Shown in pieces: positions 10,801-21,707 of a stretch of DNA of 64,000 nt (position 1 is its first letter; every line of letters begins with the position of its first letter). The notes under the pieces are model-generated. The model made no database searches and was not told the origin of the DNA. It saw only the letters and a list, made by a program, of their open reading frames with translations. A program made the position numbers and the translations under genes. Origin of the DNA: Closterium sp. Naga37s-1 (Eukaryota > Streptophyta > Zygnematophyceae > Desmidiales > Closteriaceae); assembly GCA_947471745.1 (NCBI GenBank), contig CANJKZ010000932.1:62001-126000 (forward strand), read 5' to 3'.

Positions 10801-13553
10801 CCTCGCAGCAGCTGCATCTCGTCCTGTCTCGCCTGTTCGCACTGCTCGTCGCGCTCCTCGTTCGCGTCCTCCTCCTGTCCCAGGCACGCACACCATGGAA
10901 CTCCGTCTTTCCTCTGTTCCACTGCGTGTTCCTCTGCCTACTCCTCCTGAGTCCTCTCTTCCTGAGGACCCTGCCCCTGAGTCTGACCGAGCATGTGCTG
11001 CCAGTCCCACTGTCGCTCGTCTCCTTGCCACTGCTGTCACTGACCCGTCCTTTGAGTCTGTTGCTGCTTCTGCTCTTGTTGCTGAGCTGCTTGACTTTGC
11101 TGCTGCCTGCCGTCTCGACTACGCCTTTGCTCTAGTTGCTGAGTCTCTGTCTGCCAGTCCTCCGTCCGTCGGGGGTGAGTGTTCTCTTGGCACGGACGTC
11201 CTTGAGGACAGGCAGGAGGACTTTGAGTGTCTTGCAGCTGCTGTATCTCGTTTCGCTTCCTTGCTGCTTGCCCCTGAGGGAGACCCGGATCCTCCAGACA
11301 TCCCAACCCCGCGCTCTTACGCAGAGGCGATTACAGGTCCTTATTCCTCTCAGTGGCAGGCAGCTATGGATTCCGAGATGGCATCCTGGAAGTCCACAGG
11401 CACTTACGTCGACGAGCTTCCCCCATCTGGGGTGAACATAGTCGATGGAATGTGGATCTTTAGGGTGAAGCGGCCAGCGGGTTCTCCGCCTGCCTTCAAG
11501 GCGCGTTACGTTGCTCGAGGTTTCAGTCAGCGACAGGGAGTTGACTACTTCCGGACCTTCTCCCTCACCCCGAAGATGACTACTCTTCGGGTGTTGCTGC
11601 ACGTAGCTGCTCAGCGTTACTACGAGTTACACTCCCTGGACTTGAGTACAGCCTTCCTGCAGGGCAGCCTGCACGAGGAGATCTGGCTGCGCCGACCACC
11701 TAGTCCCTCTGTCGCTCGTCTCCTTGCGACTGCTGTCACTGACCCGTTCTTTGAGTCTACTGCTGCTTCTACTCTCGTTGCTGAGCAGCTTGACTTTGCT
11801 GCTGCCTGCCGTCTCAACTACGCCTCTGCTCTAGTCACAGAGTCTGTTCCTGCCGGTCCTCCGTCCGTCGGGGGTGAGTGTGCTCTTGGCACGGACGTCC
11901 TTGAGGACAGGCAGGAGGACTTTGAGTGTCTTGCAGCTGCTGTACCTCGTTTCGCTTCCTTGCTGCTTGCCCCTGAGGGAGACCCGGATGCTCCAGACAT
12001 CCCGACCCCGCGCTCTTACGCAGAGGCGATTACGGGTCCTTACTCCTCTCAGTGGCAGGCAGCTATGGATGCCGAGATGGCATCCTGAAAGTCCACAGGC
12101 ACTTATGTTGACGAGGTTCCCCCACCTGGGGTGAACATAGTCAATGGCATGTGGATCTTCAGGGTGAAGCGGCCGCCGGGTTCTCCGCCTGCCTTCAAGG
12201 CACGCTACGTTGCTCGAGGTTTCAGTCAGCGACAGGGAGTTGACTACTTCCAGACCTTCTCCCCCACCCTGAAGATGACTACTCTTTGGGTGTTGCTGCA
12301 CGTAGCTGCTCAACGTGACTACGAGTTACACTCCCTGGACTTCAGTACAGCCTTCCTGCAGGGCAGCCTGCACGAGGAGATCTGGCTGCGTCGACCACCT
12401 GGTTTCACTGGGTCGTTTCCTACAGGTACCCAGTGGAGCCTCCGCCGGCCAGTCTACGGTCTCTGCCAGGCACCTCGCGACTGGCACGACACACTCAGGA
12501 CTACACTTGCGGCTCTTCTACAGCAGACCCGTCGCTGTTTCTACGCACCGACATCTCGCTGCCGCCCTTCTACGTCCTAGTGTTCGTCGACGACCTTGTC
12601 TTTGCCACGGCTGACACTGAGGCACTGACCTTTGTGAAGTCCGAGCTGCAGAAGAGACATATCTGCAATGACCTGGGTGAACTGCGCAGCTATCTTGGCC
12701 TGCAAATCACCCGGGACAGAGCATGGCGCACCATCACACTGACTCAGTCACACATGGTGCACTAGGTCCTTCAGCGCTTCGGCTTCCAGTACTCCTCGCC
12801 ACAGCTCACTCCTCTGTCTACCAGCCACTCGCTCTCAGCTCCACCTTCGGACGAGTCCGTAGAGCCGAGTGGTCCGTACCCAGAGCTTGTGGGTTGCCTC
12901 ATGTACCTGATGACTTGCACACGACTTGACCTCGCATACCCTCTCAGCCTTCTGGCTCGCTACGTGGCTCCCGGTAGGCACTGAAAGGTGCACTGGGGTG
13001 CTGCGAAGAGGGTACTGCGTTTACCTGTGCAGTACGTCGGGCATGGGGCTTGTGCTTGGAGGACGGGGTCCAGTTGTCCTCACTGGTCACGCAGACGCTT
13101 CCTGGGTTGACGACTCAGCTACGCAGCGGTCGTGGCAGGGTTACACCTTCAGCCTTAGCTCCGGCTTGGTTTCTTGGCGGTCTACCCGCTCGTCTTCAGT
13201 TCTCAGCTCCAGCTGTGAGGCTGAGATCTACGCCGGAGCCATGGCTGCTCAGGAGCTACGCTGGCTCACCTACTTGCTGACCGACTTGGGAGAGCAGCCT
13301 CATTCGCCTCCAGTCCTGTACGTAGACAACAAGGCCATGATAGCCTTGTGTCAGGAGCACAGACTAGAGCACAGAACGAAGCACATCGCTCTGCGATGTG
13401 TTGCAGCAGCGTGGTCAGCTTCGTCTTGCGTACGTGGCCACTCGGGCCAACACTGCTGATGTCTTCACCAAGGCACTTCCGTCTGGTGATCATCAGCGCT
13501 TTGTTACTGTGTTAGGCCTGAAGCCTACTTTGCCTCACTTACTTACTGCCTGA
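10801..13553 (+). pseudogene. B element reverse transcriptase and RNase H (many stops, duplicated N-terminus)
   Basis: RT and RNase H copy the genomic RNA into DNA. The RVT_2-type RT begins near GTHTMELRLSS. It has SYAEAITGPYSSQWQAAMD, GMWIFRVKR, KARYVARGFSQRQGVDY, LDLSTAFLQG and, further on, the catalytic FVDDLVFA (FVDD in place of the usual YVDD). RNase H follows with HADASWVDD, SSSCEAEIYA and LYVDNKAMIALCQ, ending at the TGA at 13551-13553. The first 233 codons (11003-11701) are repeated in frame at 11702-12400. Stops lie at 12086-12088 (Trp to TGA), 12763-12765 and 12982-12984. Frameshifts lie near 12510, 13020 and 13400. No functional enzyme can be made. Confidence 0.88.
11003..12400 (+). 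repeat. 699-bp direct tandem duplication inside B element RT
   Basis: Two 699-bp units (11003-11701 and 11702-12400) run from AGTCCCNCTGTCGCTCG to CTGCGNCGACCACCT. Being 233 codons, the duplication keeps the frame. The units differ at scattered positions, for example LDYAFALVAESLSAS against LNYASALVTESVPAG. It covers the pre-RT linker and the first RT motifs up to EEIWLRRPP. Confidence 0.9.
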
Positions 13554-13793
13554 CTCTGCCTATACTGTGATCTATCTATATACCTGCATGCTTATACTTG
13601 CTAGGGTATGATCACTGTATTGTTTGTTCTCTTTATATAACTCTGCATGTGAACTGGCCTTGTGGCCCTTTGCTTGTGCTCGGACTGTGTGGTGACTTTG
13701 TGATCCACCCTGAGCTTGCTTTGCTTTGCTTCTTCTCTTGACTGGTCTTGTATCATTGCTTGCTCTTGCTACCCCCCACTTCGCCTATAGGAA
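13554..13793 (+). other. B element 3' noncoding region with conserved subterminal block
   Basis: This region lies between the pol stop and the 3' LTR. The stretch at about 13681-13731 (GTGTGGTGACTTTGTGATCC and the following CACCCTGAGCTTGC) recurs almost unchanged in element C (57622-57666, minus) and in the TRIM-like element (42841-42892). The usual polypurine tract before the LTR is poor here (CTATAGGAA), against TATGGGGGTG in the relatives. Confidence 0.75.
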
Positions 13794-13951
13794 TGTCAAA
13801 CATATATGCTTAGCGGTATCTAGGCTTATTTGCGTCTAGGCTGTATGGGGGCTAGCTTTAGGGGGTACACAATTCTTCTCGACATTCTACTTGTACCCCC
13901 CCCCTTCTTTCCTAATCATCATTCTCTCGTCATTCTCGCTACTATCTAACA
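13794..13951 (+). repeat. B element 3' LTR
   Basis: 158 bp, TGTCAAACATATATGC to CTATCTAACA, a direct repeat of 5365-5512. It is followed by TAGCG and then satellite, which gives the likely target duplication. Confidence 0.92.
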
Positions 13952-16183
13952 TAGCGTACTTACTCTTGGTACCAACCATATAGGTAAGCAACGCACCTAG
14001 TCTTGGTACCAAGTATATAGGTGAGTACTCTCAGTACCAACCATATGGTTTAGTAACGCAGTTCCTCTCATTTCCAACCATATGGGTAAGTAACGCACTT
14101 AGTCTTGGTACCAACTATATAGGTAAGTAACGCACTTACTATTTGTACCAACGACATGGGCAAGTAACGCACTTACTCTTGGTACCAACCATGAGAGTAA
14201 GTAACGCACTTATTATTAGTACCAACGATCTGGGCAAATAATGTACTTACTCTTGGTACCAACCATATGGGTAAATAACCCACTTAATCTTGGTACTAAC
14301 CATACGGATAAGTAACGCACATACTCTTGGCACCAAACATATGGGTAAGTAACGCACTTTCTCTTGGTACTAACCATACGGGTAAGTAACGCACTTATTC
14401 TTGGTACCAACTATATAGGTAAGTAACACACTTATTCTTGGTACCAACGATATAGGTAAGTAACACACTTATTCTTGGTACCAACTATATGGGTAAGTGA
14501 CACATTTACTATTCGTACCAACTATATGGGAAATTAACGCAATTTCTCTTGGTACTTACTATATGGGTAGGTAACGCAGTTACTCTTGGTACCGACCAAA
14601 CGAGTAAGTAACGCACTTGAAGCCAACCATATAGGTATGTAACGTACTTACTCTTCGTACCAACCATATGTAAGTAACGTACTTACTCTTGGTACCAACC
14701 ATATAGGTAAGCAACGCACCTAGTCTTGGTACCAACCGTATGGGTAAGTAAGGCACTTACTCTTGGTACCAACCCTATGATTAAGTAACGAAGTTACTCT
14801 CATTTTCAACCATATGGGTAAGTAACGCACTTAGTCTTGGTACCAACTATATGGCTAAGTAACGCACTTACTATTTGTACCAACGATATAGGCAAGTATC
14901 GCACTTACTCTTGGTACCAACCATATGGGTAAGAAACGAAATTACTCTTGGTACCAACCATATGAGTAACTAACGCAGTTGCTCTTGGTAACAACCATAT
15001 GGGTAAGTAACAAGTTTACTCTTCCTACCAACCATATGGGTAAGTAACGCACCTACTCTTGGTCCCAACCATATGGATAAGTAACATACCTACTGTTCGT
15101 ACCAACCATAAGTAAGTAACGTACTTACTCTTGGTACCAACCATATGAGCAAGTAAAGCACTTAGTTTTGGTACCAGCCATATGGATAAGTAACGTAGTT
15201 ATTCTTGGTACCAACCAAATGGGTAAGTAACGCACTTATTATTGGGACCAACTATATCGGTAAGTAACGCACATATTCTTGGTACCAAGTATATGGGTAA
15301 GTGACACATTTACTATTCGTACCAGCTATATGGGAAATTAACGCAATTTCTCTTGGTACTTACCATATTGGTAAGTAACGCAGTTATTATTGGTAAAAAA
15401 CCATATGAGTAAGTAACGTACTTACTCTCGAAGCCAACCATACGTAAGTTACGTACTTACTCTTGGTACCAACTGTATGGATGAGTAACGCACTTAGTCT
15501 TGGTACCAACTATATGGATAAGTAAGGCATTTTCTCTCGGTACTAACCATATGGTTTAGTAACGCAGTTACTCTCATTTCTAACCATATGGGTAAGTAAC
15601 GCACCTAGTCTTGGTACCAACCATATGGGTAAGAAACGCAACCACTCTTGGTACCAACCATATGGCTAGTAACAAGTTTACTCTTCCTACTAACCATATG
15701 GCTAAGTAACGCACTTAGTTTTGGTACCAACTGTTAGGGTAAGTAACGCACTTACTATTAGTACCAACGATATGGGCAAGTAACGCACTTAATCTTTGTA
15801 CCAACCATACGGGTAAGAAACGAAATTACTCTTGGTACCAACCATATTGGTAACTAACGCAGTTACTCTTGGTAACAACCATATGGGAAGTAACGAGTTT
15901 ACTCTTCTTACCAACCATGGGTGAGTAACGCACCTACTCTTGGTCCCAACCATATGGGTAAGTAACGTACTTACTCTTGGTACCAACCATATGAGCAAGT
16001 AACGCATTTACTTTTGGTACCAACCATATGGATAAGTAACGCAGTTACACTTGGTACCAACCACATGGGTAAGGAACGCACTTACTCTTGGTACCAACCA
16101 AACGGGTAAGTAACGCCTTTACTCTTGGTACTAACCACACGGGTAAGTAACGTTCCCTTATTGGTACCAACTATATAGATAAA
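13952..16183. repeat. 37-bp satellite array, segment 3
   Basis: About 60 diverged 37-bp monomers, same orientation as the other segments. From about 15971 onward the sequence belongs to the first unit of the 6.7-kb tandem repeat. No gene is seen. Confidence 0.93.
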
Positions 16184-16603
16184 GTTGGTGTAAGGGCCTA
16201 ATAAACTCAGGCTATTAAGACGTTATCCAACTTAAAACCTCTCCTCGGGGTCACCTCCAAGGGTCCCTGGGTGCTTGGTACAAGACCAGCCCCTATCCTA
16301 GGGTCCGAGTTTGTAGGGAGAGGGATCAAGAGGGACTTAGTCAAAACAGCAAGAGTACCTTGAACATTGCGCAGCGTGCCGTGCAGACCGTCGATCGGAT
16401 TAAGCTGAGAAGTCGTTATATCGAAGCTCACTCTAAGAGCTTTCAAAAGAGCCAAGTTGCCTCGCGAAAAGTTCTGCCATTGCAGAGTTACAGCTCGGAC
16501 AGCGTTTGCCTAGCGTTGAAGTGCTAGCGTACTAGCGTTGACTCGGTAGCATTCTGCCGTCGAATCGCGTGGATACGAAATTCCAGCAAGAAATGAATTC
16601 GCT
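16184..16603 (-). repeat. 3' LTR remnant of A element (copy 1), U3 deleted
   Basis: It matches the last ~420 bp of the A LTR in reverse (GTTGGTGTAAGGGCC at the outer end). The upstream ~670 bp are absent, so the promoter half is lost. Confidence 0.88.
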
Positions 16604-17513
16604 CCATCTGCTGGGACACCTTTGTCTCCGGCTGTTTCTTCCAGCCCCCATACATCATGCCCTCAACAAACTTCACATCCCTGCTGTCAAACAACACACC
16701 CTTGGATGGTTCCCACAGCAGCCATCCCTTGCTCTCAGCAGCCAGCCCCAAATGCACACACCAGATTGCACTCGCCCCCAACTTACTTCGATACTTCTTG
16801 GGGACGTGGGCGACTGCCATGCAACCAAACACCCTCAGCATGTCCACCGGCGGCTTCCTCCCAAGCCACCTCTCCAGCGGCACCCACGATTCATTACCAA
16901 CCTTAGTGAGCACCCTGTTCCTAGCCACGGTAGCGTGCCGGACAGCATGGGGCCACATGGAATTGCCCACCCCTGATTCTATGAGCAGCGCCTTAGCTGT
17001 CTCCAGAATGGTCCGGTTCGCCCGTTCTGCTACACCGTTGGACTGCGGAGAGTAAGCTGTGGTCAGCTCCCTCTGAATGCCCTGCTTCTTGAGCCAGGCC
17101 GTCATCTCAGCTCCAAGGAACTCACCACCCCGGTCTGTCCTAATCCGCTTCACTACACACTCCGCTTGCTTCTCAACGAATGGCAGCCAATCTTCCTTTA
17201 TCGTAGAGACGGCGTGGTCTTTTTGCTTCAGCGGATACGCCCACATGAGTCTGCTCCAATCATCCACAATGGTTAGGAAATACCGCTCCCCCTTGTGCCC
17301 TTGCACCGGCAGCGGCCCCACCAGGTCCATGTGAACCAGCTCCAAAGGCTTCTTGCTCCTGCCAGTCACGCTATGAAAAGGGAAACGAGTGAATTTTGAG
17401 AGCAAACAGATTTCACAGTTGTCATCGGGTGGCTGTCCGTTCAGCTTCAAACCCTTGACTGCTCCATCCTTCTCTCGCTGCTTCAATAAGGGCATTGCCA
17501 CATGCCCCAAGCG
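16604..17513 (-). pseudogene. A element integrase (copy 1), RT absent
   Basis: Integrase in good frame after a TGA near 17511-17513. That stop replaces the Arg codon that 36281-36856 has in AHRRLGHV. It shows the zinc residues (LGHV and NCEICLLSK) and the DDE core: LVHMDLVGPLPV, RTDRGGEFLG, and the Glu in QSNGVAERANR. The C-terminal part has VFGCMAVAHVPKKYRSKLG and GVLFDSRDVKFVEG. The protein then breaks off at KVSQQMERIHF and reads 20 or so residues into LTR sequence. Copy 1 has the full-frame version. Copies 2 and 3 carry an 8-bp deletion around KKYRSKL. Confidence 0.88.
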
Positions 17514-18536
17514 TCAGTGTGCCGTTGCCCAATCTGTCTCCCCAGATCTGGCCGACACCTTCACACCAACCCCTCCAACGGCGTTGCACTCCCCCTGGGA
17601 TGCAGACCCCTCTCCAGCCTGCCCCCCACCGTGCCACGCCAACGCCGGCAGCTGCCACATGGATCTGTACACGTCCTTGCTCTCGTGCAGATCCCAAAGC
17701 ACCCGATTTCCCAGCTGCCCCTTGTACGTGCGTGCCCCATCCGTGCTAGTGCTCACCCCAGCCTTGGCAAGCTTACGGAGGGAGATGAGGTTGGCCTTGA
17801 GATCAGGAACAAAGAGAACGTCGTGCAGCACCACCGGCTTGCCATCCGCTCCCTTGAATGCAGCTTGTCCCGCACCAGCCACCTTCAGCGCGTGTCCAGA
17901 GGCAGAGCACACCTCATTGATCGGTGCAGCTCGTACGTCATCAAGCAGCTCCTTGCGCGGCGTCATCGTCCAAGCAGCGCCCGTGTCCAACACCCAATAG
18001 TCCAGGGGATGCAGCTCTGCTCCAACTTTTGCAGAGGCGTCTCCTTGCTCCCCCTGCTCTCCAATATGGAAGAACTGGCCTGCGGTGCGCTCCTTCTTCT
18101 TCTCTGCACCGCCGTTGCTCTTCGGGTTGTTGTTGGACGAATCGGCGACCATGTTCGCGCCGTTTTTCTGGTTCCTCCGCGCGCCGCCATCCTGGTGACG
18201 ATTCTGGGGGGTCCATCCATCGGGTTTCTTATAGCACAAAAACCAGGGGTGCCCCTCCTTCTCACAATACCAGCAACTCCCTTTCATTTTGCCACCAGCA
18301 CCCGACTTGCCCCCACGTCCAGATTTCGCACCGCGACCCCAACCGGTACCTCCTTGTTGGTTGTTGGAGTCGTCGTCCTTCTTTGCACCGCGTCCAGCAC
18401 CACCGAAGCCACGTCCTCTGCCACGTCGGCTCCCTTGCATCCCGTAGCCGCTGCTGCCGTCGTCTCCACCCCTCAGTTGGCGGCGACGGAAGTCCTCCTC
18501 CAGAATCTTCGTTCGCACCCACTCGAGCGTCCACAA
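17514..18536 (-). pseudogene. A element Gag C-terminus, protease and GAG-pre-integrase (copy 1)
   Basis: The frame continues Gag after a TAG at 18537-18539 (Gln codon in the 45605 copy). It has an RG/GG-rich basic stretch and then a canonical CCHC zinc knuckle CWYCEKEGHPWFLC (about 18234-18276), which binds RNA. Next is the aspartic protease motif YWVLDTGAAWTM (Asp at 17985-17987). It ends with the pre-integrase segment LWDLHESKDVYRSMWQLP. In copies 2 and 3 the Trp before VLDTG is a TAG, so copy 1 is the least damaged. Loss of translation beyond each stop is inferred. Confidence 0.86.
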
Positions 18537-19178
18537 GCTCTAGTTCTGCGGCAGGCTCAATCTGCTCGTGAATTGAAGCCACGATTCCGGCAGCAGCGAT
18601 AGCATCTTCAAGCACTTGGTCTGCTCCGGGTAGGTGATTCCCGCGGTCGCCAACTTCGCGTAGAGGTCGCGCATTTTGTCCAAAACAGGTTGCACCGGCT
18701 CTCCCTCGCTCAAGCGCAATGCGGACAGCTCCCTCTCTAGCATCAACGTTGCGACAACGGAGGTCGGGGCGTGCAGCTCCTTCAACACGGTCCACGCCTT
18801 CGGACTGCAATCAACCTCCGGCAGCAGGTGCATGACGTGGTGACGCTGGTTCAGCTCCAAACTCTGCGACATCAAGTAGTAGCCAGCCGAGGCGCGCTCG
18901 TCCCAATCTTCCTGCAGCGCGGGGTCACTCGGTCTAGGCTCCTCCCCAATCATTAGTTTCAACAAACCGATCTGACGGAAATAAAGTTGCATTTTCCAGG
19001 CCCAATCATCATAACCCTCACCATTGAACTTCTTGATGGCGAAGTTCTTCAGCACCTCCTTGATCAGCGAGCCCTGGTTTGTTCGCGCTCCCCTTGGCGC
19101 CGAAACACCAGAATCCTGGCTGCCGCTACGATCTTGGGCTGAAGATTCACCAGCTCCCGCCGAGGTATTTCCCGCCAT
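18537..19178 (-). pseudogene. gag: A element gag N-terminal domain (copy 1)
   Basis: Start ATG at 19178, the first after the primer-binding site (MAGNTSAGAGESSAQDR). The UBN2-type copia Gag domain follows (KFNGEGYDDWAWKMQLYF, LHAPTSVVATLMLEREL, LPESWLQFTSRLSLPQN), and then the TAG at 18537-18539. It encodes 212 residues before the stop. The related copy at 45605 reads through here with Gln. All three tandem copies share the stop, so it predates the duplication. Confidence 0.88.
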
Positions 19179-19209
19179 AGCTACCTATAACGAAGATCAC
19201 TATAACGCA

Positions 19210-19221
19210 GCTCTGATACCA
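19210..19221 (-). other. Primer-binding site, A element copy 1
   Basis: TGGTATCAGAGC on the minus strand, three bases inside the LTR end. It is a perfect match to the plant-type copia initiator-Met tRNA site. Confidence 0.88.
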
Positions 19222-19224
19222 GCT

Positions 19225-20317
19225 TGTTGGTGTAAGGGCCTAATAAACTCAGACTATTAAGACGTTATCCAACTTAAAACCTCTCCTCGGGGTCACCTCC
19301 AAGGGTCCCTGGGTGCTTGGTACAAGACCAGCCCCTATCCTCGGGTCCGAGTTTGTAGGGAGAGAGATCAAGAGGGCCTTAGTCACAACAGCAAGAGTAC
19401 CTTGAACATTGCGCAGCGTGCCGTGCAGACCGTCGATCGGATTAAGCTGAGAAGTCGTTATATCGAAGCTCACTCTAAGAGCTTTCAAAAGAGCCAAGTT
19501 GCCTCGCGAAAAGTTCTGCCATTGCAGAGTTACAGCTCGGACAGCGTTTGCCTAGCGTTGGAGTGCTAGCGTACTAGCGTTGACTCGGTAGCATTCTGCC
19601 GTCGAATCGCGTGGATACGAAATTCCAGCAAGGAAGGAATTCGCTTGAATCAATTTGAATATATTCAGGTACAAACAGAGAAGGAATATATAGTTCTAGC
19701 TAGCAAGGACCTTGGGAATCAACCTGGGAACAATCAGGGATGATCCCAAATAATTCCAAGCAACAGAACCAACCTGGCTGGACAAAACAGCAGGTGGTAG
19801 GTTGGTAAACAACCTCTGGTTCTGTTTTTCCAACCTGGGAAAACAACAACCAGGTTCAGGTCCTTAAAAACAGAACCTGTTTTGTCTTTGCCCAACCAGC
19901 CAAATGCTGGTTCCGCTGGTTTCCCCTGGCCCTGTAGCATGCAGATACAGACAAACAACATCCAACCTTCACCTAAATTGTACCCCTATAGTGCCTGCCC
20001 TGCTACACTATAGTCAACCAAACAAAACAGTACAAGTTCGAGTTGGATAGAACTGAATCTGCGCACTCAAATAAACCGAACTGCAAAGCTTCCATCTTGG
20101 GTTCCTTTGCGAGCTCGTCCTTTCTGCTTGCAATGTTCATAGCGTGTACAATGTTGTGCCGAAGCACACATTGCGCGAGTACCTGCAAATGCATCAAGCG
20201 AAAATTGCGAAAACAAACAAACACACGAACATTCCATTCACACCTAAATGCATTCGCACACGCATACTCGTACAAACAGACGGCAGGATGTCGTGCAATG
20301 TGAATTTGAAGCGAACA
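19225..20317 (-). repeat. A element 5' LTR, copy 1 (1,093 bp)
   Basis: Full-length A LTR in reverse. Its outer end is slightly diverged: it starts TGTTCGCTTC rather than TGTTGGGTGC. The TATA box and CWGGTTG cluster are present in reverse. Confidence 0.92.
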
Positions 20318-21039
20318 ATAATGGTAAGTAACGTACTTACTCTTCGTACCAACCATATGCAAGAAACGTACTTACCATTGGTACCAACCATATGGGTAAG
20401 TAACGCACTTTGTTTTGGTACCAACTATATGGATAAGTAATGCACTTACTTTTGGTCCCAACCATATGGTTAAGTAACGCAATTACTCTCATTTCCAACC
20501 ATATGGGTAAGTGACGCACTTAGTCTTGGTACCAACTATATGGGTAAGTAACGCACTTACTATTTGTACCAACGATATGGGCAAGTAACGCACTTACTCT
20601 TGGTACCAACCATATAGGTAAGAAACGCAATTCTTCTTGGTACCAACCATATGGGTAACTAACGTAGTTACTCTTGGTAACAACGATAGGGGTAAGTAAT
20701 GAGTTTACACTTCCTACCAACCATATGGGTAAGTAACGTACTTACTCTATGTACCAACCATAAATAAGTAACGTACTTACTCATGGTACCAACCATATCA
20801 GTAAGTAACTCATTTACTTTTGGTACCAACCATATGGGTAACTAACGCAGTTACTGTTCATACAAACCATATGGGTAAGTAATGCATTTACTCTTGGTAC
20901 CAACCATATGGGTAACAAACACACTTACTCTTGGTACAAACCATATGGGTATGTTACGCACATACTCTTGGTCCCAACCTTATGTGTAAGTAACCCATTT
21001 ACTTCGTGTACCAACCATATGAGTAAGTAACGTACTTAT
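20318..21039. repeat. 37-bp satellite between inverted LTRs, copy 1
   Basis: About 20 monomers. This segment separates the head-to-head minus and plus A LTRs of the unit. No gene is seen. Confidence 0.92.
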
Positions 21040-21707
21040 TATTGGGTGCAAATTCACATTGCACGAGATCCTGCCGTTTGTTTGTACGAGTATGCGTATG
21101 CGAATGCATTTGTGTATGAATGGAATGTTCGTGTGTTTGTTTGCTTTCGCAATTTTTGCTTGATGCTTTTGCAGGTACTCGCGCAATGTGCGCTTCGGCA
21201 CAACATTGTACGCGCTATGAACAGTGCAAGCAGAAAGGACGATCTCGCAAAGGAACCCAAGATGGAAGCTTTGCAGTTCGGTTGAATTGATTGCGCAGAT
21301 GCAGTTCTATCCAACTCGAAATTGTACTGTTTTGTTTGGTTGACTATAGTGTAGCAGGGCAGGCACTATAGGGGTACAATTTAGGTGAAGGTTGGATATT
21401 GTTTGTCTGTATCTGCATGCTACGGGGCCAGGGGAAACCAGCGGAACCAGCATTTGGCTGGTTGGGCAAAGACAAAACAGGTTCTGTTTTTAGGACCTGA
21501 ACCTGGTTGCTTTTTCCCAGGTTGGAAAAACAGAACCAGAGGTTGTTTACCATCCTACCACCTGCTGTTTTGTCAAGCCAGGTTGGTTTTGTTGCTTGGA
21601 ATTATTTGGGATCATCCCTGGTTGTTCCCAGGTTGATTCCCAAGGTCCGTGCTAGCTAGGACTATTTATTGCTTCTCTCTTTGTACCTGGATATAGTGAA
21701 ATTGATT
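21040..21707 (+). repeat. Truncated A LTR (668 bp), copy 1
   Basis: It matches the A LTR start (TATTGGGTGC here) through GAAATTGATT and then joins ACTCTTGG satellite. Its left satellite flank (CGTGTACCAACCATATGAG) is shared with the LTR at 48398, and a close version with the LTR at 1970. Confidence 0.9.

Larger units (their letters stand above)
5365..13951 (+). mobile_element. B-family Ty1/copia retrotransposon, complete but decayed (8.6 kb)
   Basis: The element is bounded by LTRs at 5365-5512 and 13794-13951 and inserted in satellite. The flanks TAACG (5360-5364) and TAGCG (13952-13956) look like a 5-bp target duplication with one change. The internal order is primer-binding site, a 2-kb GC-rich leader, gag, protease, integrase, RT, RNase H and a 240-bp 3' noncoding part. 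Integrase before RT is the Ty1/copia order. At least five stops and about six frameshifts or indels make it incapable of coding for itself. LTR differences, including a 10-bp indel, suggest an old insertion. Confidence 0.93.
16184..20317 (-). mobile_element. RT-deleted A copia element, tandem copy 1
   Basis: A minus-strand A element with a full 5' LTR (19225-20317), primer-binding site, gag, protease and integrase. It is missing all RT and RNase H and the first part of the 3' LTR. The integrase end runs straight into the R/U5 part of the 3' LTR (16184 to about 16603). The join lies at an AGCGAATTC-like microhomology, so one deletion explains the structure. The flanks ATAAA (left) and ATAAT (right) are a possible, imperfect target duplication. 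The element cannot replicate alone. Confidence 0.9.

Noticed and set aside
17502-18602. A 366-codon plus-strand frame opposite gag/protease, present in all three tandem copies
   Set aside because: It mirrors a GC-rich real gag-pol region. The three copies are recent duplicates, so conservation is not independent evidence.
16179-20322. Target duplication ATAAA/ATAAT around the RT-deleted A element
   Set aside because: One mismatch, AT-rich and the LTR end is mutated, so I mention it only as possible.
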